From: Henriciella sp.
GTDB taxonomy: Bacteria; Pseudomonadota; Alphaproteobacteria; Caulobacterales; Hyphomonadaceae
Direction: 5' to 3'
NCBI GenBank assembly: GCA_021776655.1
Contig: JAJFFK010000020.1
Location: 1 to 37,356, forward strand
Length of the DNA stretch: 37,356 bases
How positions within the stretch are numbered: position 1 is the stretch's first letter; every line of letters starts with the position of its first letter. The position numbers were made by a program, and so were the translations under genes. The notes under the pieces were generated by a model that worked only from the letters and a program-made list of their open reading frames with translations, was not told where the DNA came from and searched no databases. Of this stretch, positions 32,917-37,356 are shown piece after piece.

Positions 32917-34062
32917 ATGAACCGGGCTTTTTCGCTTTATCTGGACGGCTTACGCCTCATCGCCGCAGTGATGGTTCTTTGTGCGCACTGGGCTTTCCCG
33001 CGCTTTACCGGGCAGGATCATATCTGGATGCGCTATCACGACCTCGGCGGTGACGGTGTGGTGATCTTCTTCGTCCTGTCAGGCATGTTGATCACCTATG
33101 CCGCCGAGCGACGACGCCAGGAAGGTGCCGCCCTGTTCGCTGCAGATCGGCTGTCGCGCCTATGGAGTGTTGCAATTCCGGCGCTATTGTTTTGCTACAT
33201 TCTGGATCTTATTGGTCAGGCCGCCGCGCCTGACATCTATGGTGCGGTTGGCTATTCAGGCGGGGTGTCTGCGACTGCGCTATTGTCCGGCGCAACATTC
33301 ACCAATCAGGTCTGGTTTCTCGGCCTGCAACCGGGATCAAATGGCCCTTATTGGTCGCTGGGCTATGAAGCCTGGTACTATCTGATCTTTGCTGCCTTCT
33401 TCTTCGCGCCGTCGCGTTGGCGGTGGTGGTTGGCGGGCGCTGCTGCACTGGTCGCTGGCCCGAAGATACTCCTCCTGGCCCCGAGTTGGATTATGGGTGT
33501 TTGGGTCTGGCGCGCGATTGCGTCTGGGCAGACCGCCAAACTATCGCGCGCAACCGGGCTGGTTCTGACGGTCTTGCCGCTCATGCTTTACCTGTTTGGT
33601 CATGCCAGCTTCTTGCACCTGCACCTCGGCGCGTGGACCGAGACGATCATGGGCGAGGCGGCGATCGCCATGATCGGCCCGTCAGATACATTTATCTGGT
33701 CAACCCTATTGGGTGTTTTGACCTCGCTCCACATTCTTGGCGTTGCGACCCTGTTTGCAAAGGCCCCGGAAGCGACATCCGTGCGCCCCCTAACCGAGCG
33801 GGTGATCCGCTGGCTCGCTGGTGGCTCATTTGCGCTGTATCTGGTGCATTTTCCGGTTATGCACCTGTTTGGCGCGATCCTGCCAGGCAGTGTCGAAGCC
33901 CCGTGGCGACAGGCGGCGCTGATTATTTTACCTTGCATCATCGCCTATATGTTCGCGGAAGTCACCGAGCGCCGTCGTCCAGCTCTGCGGGGCCTTCTGC
34001 GCAAGATCGCAATGCAGAAACCAGATCGCCGCTCTGAAAAACAAAACCGCCACCCGGCCTGA
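32917..34062 (+). CDS. Acyltransferase family 3 membrane protein (OafA-like)
   Basis: An integral-membrane acyltransferase of 381 residues with about ten helices. YLDGLRLIAAVMVLCAHW at the start carries the conserved histidine of the family; GGDGVVIFFVLSGMLITY and the RLSRLWSVAIPALL arginine motif follow; GYEAWYYLIFA is also typical. Family members O-acetylate or succinylate polysaccharides, lipopolysaccharide or small lipids in the envelope. The tail after residue 350 is basic and cytoplasmic. The target is unknown. Its 3' end overlaps the terminator of the convergent mdh gene. Confidence 0.9.
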   Translation: MNRAFSLYLDGLRLIAAVMVLCAHWAFPRFTGQDHIWMRYHDLGGDGVVIFFVLSGMLITYAAERRRQEGAALFAADRLSRLWSVAIPALLFCYILDLIGQAAAPDIYGAVGYSGGVSATALLSGATFTNQVWFLGLQPGSNGPYWSLGYEAWYYLIFAAFFFAPSRWRWWLAGAAALVAGPKILLLAPSWIMGVWVWRAIASGQTAKLSRATGLVLTVLPLMLYLFGHASFLHLHLGAWTETIMGEAAIAMIGPSDTFIWSTLLGVLTSLHILGVATLFAKAPEATSVRPLTERVIRWLAGGSFALYLVHFPVMHLFGAILPGSVEAPWRQAALIILPCIIAYMFAEVTERRRPALRGLLRKIAMQKPDRRSEKQNRHPA

Positions 34063-34077
34063 CGCTGGATGGCGGTT
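34034..34077 (-). terminator. Rho-independent terminator after mdh
   Basis: AACCGCCA (34045-34052) pairs with TGGCGGTT (34070-34077). On the minus strand the stem is followed by TTTTGTTTTTC. It lies 25 bases after the mdh stop and inside the last codons of the acyltransferase gene. Confidence 0.75.
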
Positions 34078-34102
34078 GAATTCACAATCAAGAAATTGGC
34101 AG

Positions 34103-35107
<1,005 letters not shown>

Positions 35108-35191
35108 CTAAACGAGCCAGCCAGAGCGCGCAATGTGCACATTTTGACTAAACGCTGGATTTGCCCGGCGAACTCAGGCAAGCCGGGCCGT

Positions 35192-35650
35192 ATGATACCG
35201 CTCTCACATCAATCGCCTGTTTCGCTCAGTGCCTGTCATTTGGCAAAAGCTATCGATACAATTGGTGATCGCTGGACCTTGCTCATCCTGCGATCTGCCT
35301 TGTTTGGGGTGCGCCGGTTTGATGATTTTCAACGCGAGCTTGGGGCACCAAGGACTGTCCTGTCAGGACGCCTTAAAGCGTTGACACAAAACGGTATTCT
35401 GGAAAAACGCATGTACAAGACCGAGGGCAAGCGCGCCCGTCCTGAATACGTTCTGACCAAGACCGGCATGGCGCTACGCCCGGTGCTGATTGCGCTGACC
35501 CAATGGAGCGATGATTGCTTGTCGCAAGGCAAGCCGCCGCCGCTCAGCTTCACCGACGCCGCCTCACGCCAGCCCATCAAAGTCGCCTTTGTAGATACCT
35601 CCGGACGCAAAGTCCCCCCCTCACAAATGCGTGTTGCCCTGCGCAGATAG
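35192..35650 (+). CDS. HxlR family winged-helix regulator
   Basis: A MarR-like HxlR-type transcription factor of 152 residues. SACHLAKAIDTIGDRWTLLILRSALFGVRRFDDFQREL is the HxlR signature (seen here from about residue 14), with the cysteine typically found at the start of the domain, and GAPRTVLSGRLKALTQNGILEKR is the recognition region. The ATG at 35192 is preferred; an upstream in-frame TTG at 35093 would add 33 residues with no domain match. Many HxlR proteins sense electrophiles or redox state. The target genes are unknown. It is divergent from mdh and next to the insertion element. Confidence 0.85.
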   Translation: MIPLSHQSPVSLSACHLAKAIDTIGDRWTLLILRSALFGVRRFDDFQRELGAPRTVLSGRLKALTQNGILEKRMYKTEGKRARPEYVLTKTGMALRPVLIALTQWSDDCLSQGKPPPLSFTDAASRQPIKVAFVDTSGRKVPPSQMRVALRR

Positions 35651-35712
35651 CTCTTCGCCTGTCGGCTCGCTCATATATGGAAGATGGTGGTGCTGTCATG
35701 TGTGGACGGCCC

Positions 35713-35965
35713 TGGTTGTGCAAGGGTAAAATCGAGATAATTCTGATCTGACGGGATGCGGTCATGTGTCCGGCCTGTTTGCGCGGTGTATATGACCGCT
35801 GGCCCTGATGAAGTCCGCTGGGCGGGTTCCATTCAGTCTATCGGACTTGATGTCCTGACAGCACCTCGGAGTTTCCCGGTCACGGTCCCTAGTTGATCAT
35901 CATCATTTACATTTGCCCTTACAGTTTGGAGTGAACAACCCTGATGGCTTGCGGTTCGTGTTCAG
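35713..35965 (-). ncRNA. Candidate bridge/seek RNA region of IS110 element
   Basis: The 253 bases after the transposase gene hold no reading frame. Elements of the IS1111 group keep a guide RNA (bridge RNA, seekRNA) in this downstream end. A perfect 7-base stem, AAGTCCG (35811-35817) with CGGACTT (35842-35848), encloses a 24-base loop, a shape that fits a guide loop. The exact RNA ends and loops are not determined; this is inference from element architecture. Confidence 0.35.
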
Positions 35966-36977
35966 TTACGCCATCGCCGGTGCTCGATAAGTCTCTCCTC
36001 GCGCCAGCACGGCCCATGCGACCCTTGCGGTCTTGTTCGCCATAGCAACGGTAGTCACCCGCACCGGCTTGCGCGTCAGCAGAGATCGTACCCATGCCCC
36101 GGTCGCGGATGGGTTGGTTTCGGCGCGGCGGATGACAGACGTGGCACCAACCACGAGCAGCCGTCGCAGGTAGCCATCGCCCATTTTCGAGATGCGCCCG
36201 AGCCGGTCTTTTCCGCCGGAGGAGTTCTGCCGGGGCGAACGCGGCGAACTGGCGCCCGGAGCGGAACACGGATGGATCCGGTACACTGGCCTCCAACGCT
36301 GTCGCGGTAATGATCCCAACGCCGGGGACTGTTTCCAGCCTCTGGCTAGCCGCATCCTGGCGATGCCAGGTGAGCAGCTGTCGCTCAAGCGCATGGATCT
36401 GCCGCGCGAGGGCGTCGAGTTGCCCGCCGATCCCCAGAAGCGCCGTTCGGGCGATTTCTGGCAGGACCGCATGAGCCCCTTCGCGCATCCGAGCAATCAT
36501 CTCCATCACCTTACGCGGCCCTTGAGGTGCGATCAGACCGAACTCGGCAAGATGCCCTCGCACAGCATTGAGCAGCATGGTGCGCTGACGCATCAGCAGA
36601 TCCCTGGTTCGATGAAGAACCAGAACACCCTGTCGCTCAGCGCTCTTGACCGGAACAAACCGCATGGTCGGCCGGGTCACCGCCTCGCAGATCGCCTCGG
36701 CATCAGCCATGTCGTTCTTACCCCGTTTAACATACGGTTTGACATAGGCTGGCGGCATCAGTTTCACCTCATGCCCGAGGGCAGAGATCTCGCGCGACCA
36801 GTAATGCGCTGTCGCGCACGCTTCCATGCCGACAAGGCAAGGCTCCAGCTTCCGGAGCGTATTGAGCACAGCGCTTCGGCGGAGCTTCTTGCGAATGATG
36901 ACCTGTCCTGTTTCATCGACGCCGTGAAGCTGGAAAACAGACTTGGCAAGATCAATCCCGAGTGTGGTAAGGGTCAT
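35966..36977 (-). pseudogene. IS110 family transposase, frameshifted
   Basis: An IS110-family recombinase starting at the ATG at 36977 with AAGGA upstream. The N-terminal DEDD (RuvC-like) domain is intact: Asp9 in GIDLAKSV, Glu52 in GMEACATA, Asp89 and Asp92 in GKNDMADAEA. The frame reads well to SGRQFAAFAP (near 36235), then the C-terminal sequence continues in another frame as PRQNSSGGKDRLGRISKMG up to the stop at 35966. Compared with the usual FAAWLGLTPRQNS, about 11 bases seem missing at the junction, just before the C-terminal domain with the catalytic serine. In the original frame translation runs on as unrelated sequence to 35919. The enzyme is presumably inactive. Confidence 0.85.
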
Positions 36978-37110
36978 AGTGGACGGTTCCTTCGTGTTGC
37001 TTGGTTCATGACAAACCCAGCATGGCACATCGCGATGCCGTTGGTTGGGGCCGTCCACCCCATCAGTCTAATGCGAACCAGTCTCCGTTTTCCTTGAAGA
37101 CGGTGGGTTG

Positions 37111-37217
37111 CTAGGCAGCTTGGCTGTCGTACCTAGGGGCCTCCTCAGAGCGCCACTGAAGCGCAGACGCCAACGCGTTGTTTAAGGCTCCAAGCAGTTC
37201 TCGTTTGGATTCAGAAA
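37111..37217 (-). pseudogene. Possible gene remnant cut by IS5-type element
   Basis: Between the two insertion elements the minus strand reads SESKRELLGALNNALAS.. ending EEAPRYDSQAA and a TAG at 37111. It could be the C-terminal end of a gene interrupted by the element to the right. About 35 codons are too few to identify it, and it could be a chance open frame. Confidence 0.25.
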
Positions 37218-37356
37218 CTAGGTCTTGTTGACAAAGTATTTGATCCACAGCCTTAGCGCGGCGATATGTATGAATCCGAGATAGCTGTCTTCTGTTTTGT
37301 CGTAGCGTGTTGCCACGCGGCGTGAGTTTTTCAGTTTATTGAAACAGCGTTCGACA
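37218..37356 (-). CDS. IS5-family transposase, C-terminal fragment (runs off window)
   Basis: The last 45 codons of an IS5-family (IS427/IS1031-like) transposase enter from the right edge. VERCFNKLKNSRRVATRYDK matches the conserved end of the DDE domain, where the glutamate of the VERCFNKLK segment is the third catalytic acid. The gene starts outside the window. Its TAG stop overlaps a CTAG (37218-37221) directly at the presumed element end, GGTCTTGTTGACAAAG on the plus strand. CTAG fits the target preference of parts of this family, so the stop codon may be supplied by the target site. Confidence 0.75.
   Translation of the reverse strand, partial: VERCFNKLKNSRRVATRYDKTEDSYLGFIHIAALRLWIKYFVNKT

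Larger units (their letters stand above)
35702..37058 (-). mobile_element. IS110-family element, IS1111-like, degraded
   Basis: The element is bounded by an 11-base inverted repeat, GTGGACGGCCC (35702-35712) and GGGCCGTCCAC (37048-37058), giving about 1.36 kb. Inverted repeats near the ends mark the IS1111 group of IS110; true ends may lie a few bases beyond. It carries one broken transposase gene and a long noncoding part (35713-35965) downstream of it. It sits between the HxlR gene and a second element. No target duplication is visible, as expected for this family. Confidence 0.65.

Noticed and set aside
36192-37097. A 301-codon open frame antisense to the IS110 transposase
   Set aside because: The minus strand clearly encodes transposase motifs; the plus-strand protein shows no recognisable family.

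Overview
The window looks like chromosomal DNA from a Gram-negative alphaproteobacterium, most likely of the Caulobacterales/Maricaulales/Hyphomonadaceae type. The signs are moderately high GC, a large TonB-dependent receptor, the ffh - chorismate mutase - rpsP order, two enzymes that fit the ethylmalonyl-CoA pathway, a bufferin (bufA1-bufB-bufC-doxX) operon, an alpha-type OxyR, and GTCATCCCGG-type extragenic palindromes. The genus is not proven from sequence alone. I saw no tRNA, rRNA, CRISPR array or prophage.

Layout. 1-5.2 kb: an orphan protein whose stop lies in a tandem structured repeat, rluE, hrpB, a GT2 glycosyltransferase and an AAA_28 ATPase. 5.2-10.4 kb: a small membrane protein, an AGCS-type Na+/amino-acid symporter with a large extra loop, xerD, a putative lipoprotein and a ToxR/CadC-like winged-helix membrane regulator. 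10.4-14.1 kb: a same-strand run of an Mcl-type malyl-CoA lyase, a B3-like metallo-beta-lactamase-fold lipoprotein, a SnoaL-like protein and accA, closed by a REP-like palindrome and a bidirectional terminator. 14.1-21.2 kb: a TonB-dependent receptor divergent from selO, then the four-gene bufferin operon on the minus strand. 21.4-28.3 kb: a probable methylsuccinyl-CoA dehydrogenase (mcd), an ArnT-like lipid-linked glycosyltransferase, a DAACS dicarboxylate/amino-acid symporter, oxyR and a GNAT acetyltransferase. 28.3-30.9 kb: ffh, chorismate mutase and rpsP with a long charged tail. 30.9-35.7 kb: an orphan protein with a HEPN-like motif, a secreted M28 peptidase, an acyltransferase-3, mdh and an HxlR regulator. 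35.7-37.4 kb: an IS110/IS1111-type element with a frameshifted transposase, then the end of an IS5-type element running off the window.

How the genes connect. Mcl, Mcd, AccA and Mdh fit acetyl-CoA assimilation and central carbon flow: the ethylmalonyl-CoA route yields glyoxylate and propionyl-CoA, and malate is oxidised by Mdh. Two transporters of different families import amino acids or dicarboxylates. The buf operon should make a periplasmic copper-trapping peptide with oxidatively modified cysteines. SelO and OxyR point to redox stress handling. The GT2 enzyme and the ArnT-like enzyme could be donor and acceptor steps of a polyprenyl-phosphate-dependent envelope glycosylation, but they are about 19 kb apart and the link is inferred.

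The points most worth a second look are the bufferin operon, a possible bridge-RNA region beside the broken IS110 transposase, the covarying stems of the repeats at 485-716, the extracytoplasmic insertion in the AGCS symporter, and the HEPN-like orphan that appears to lack a normal start codon.
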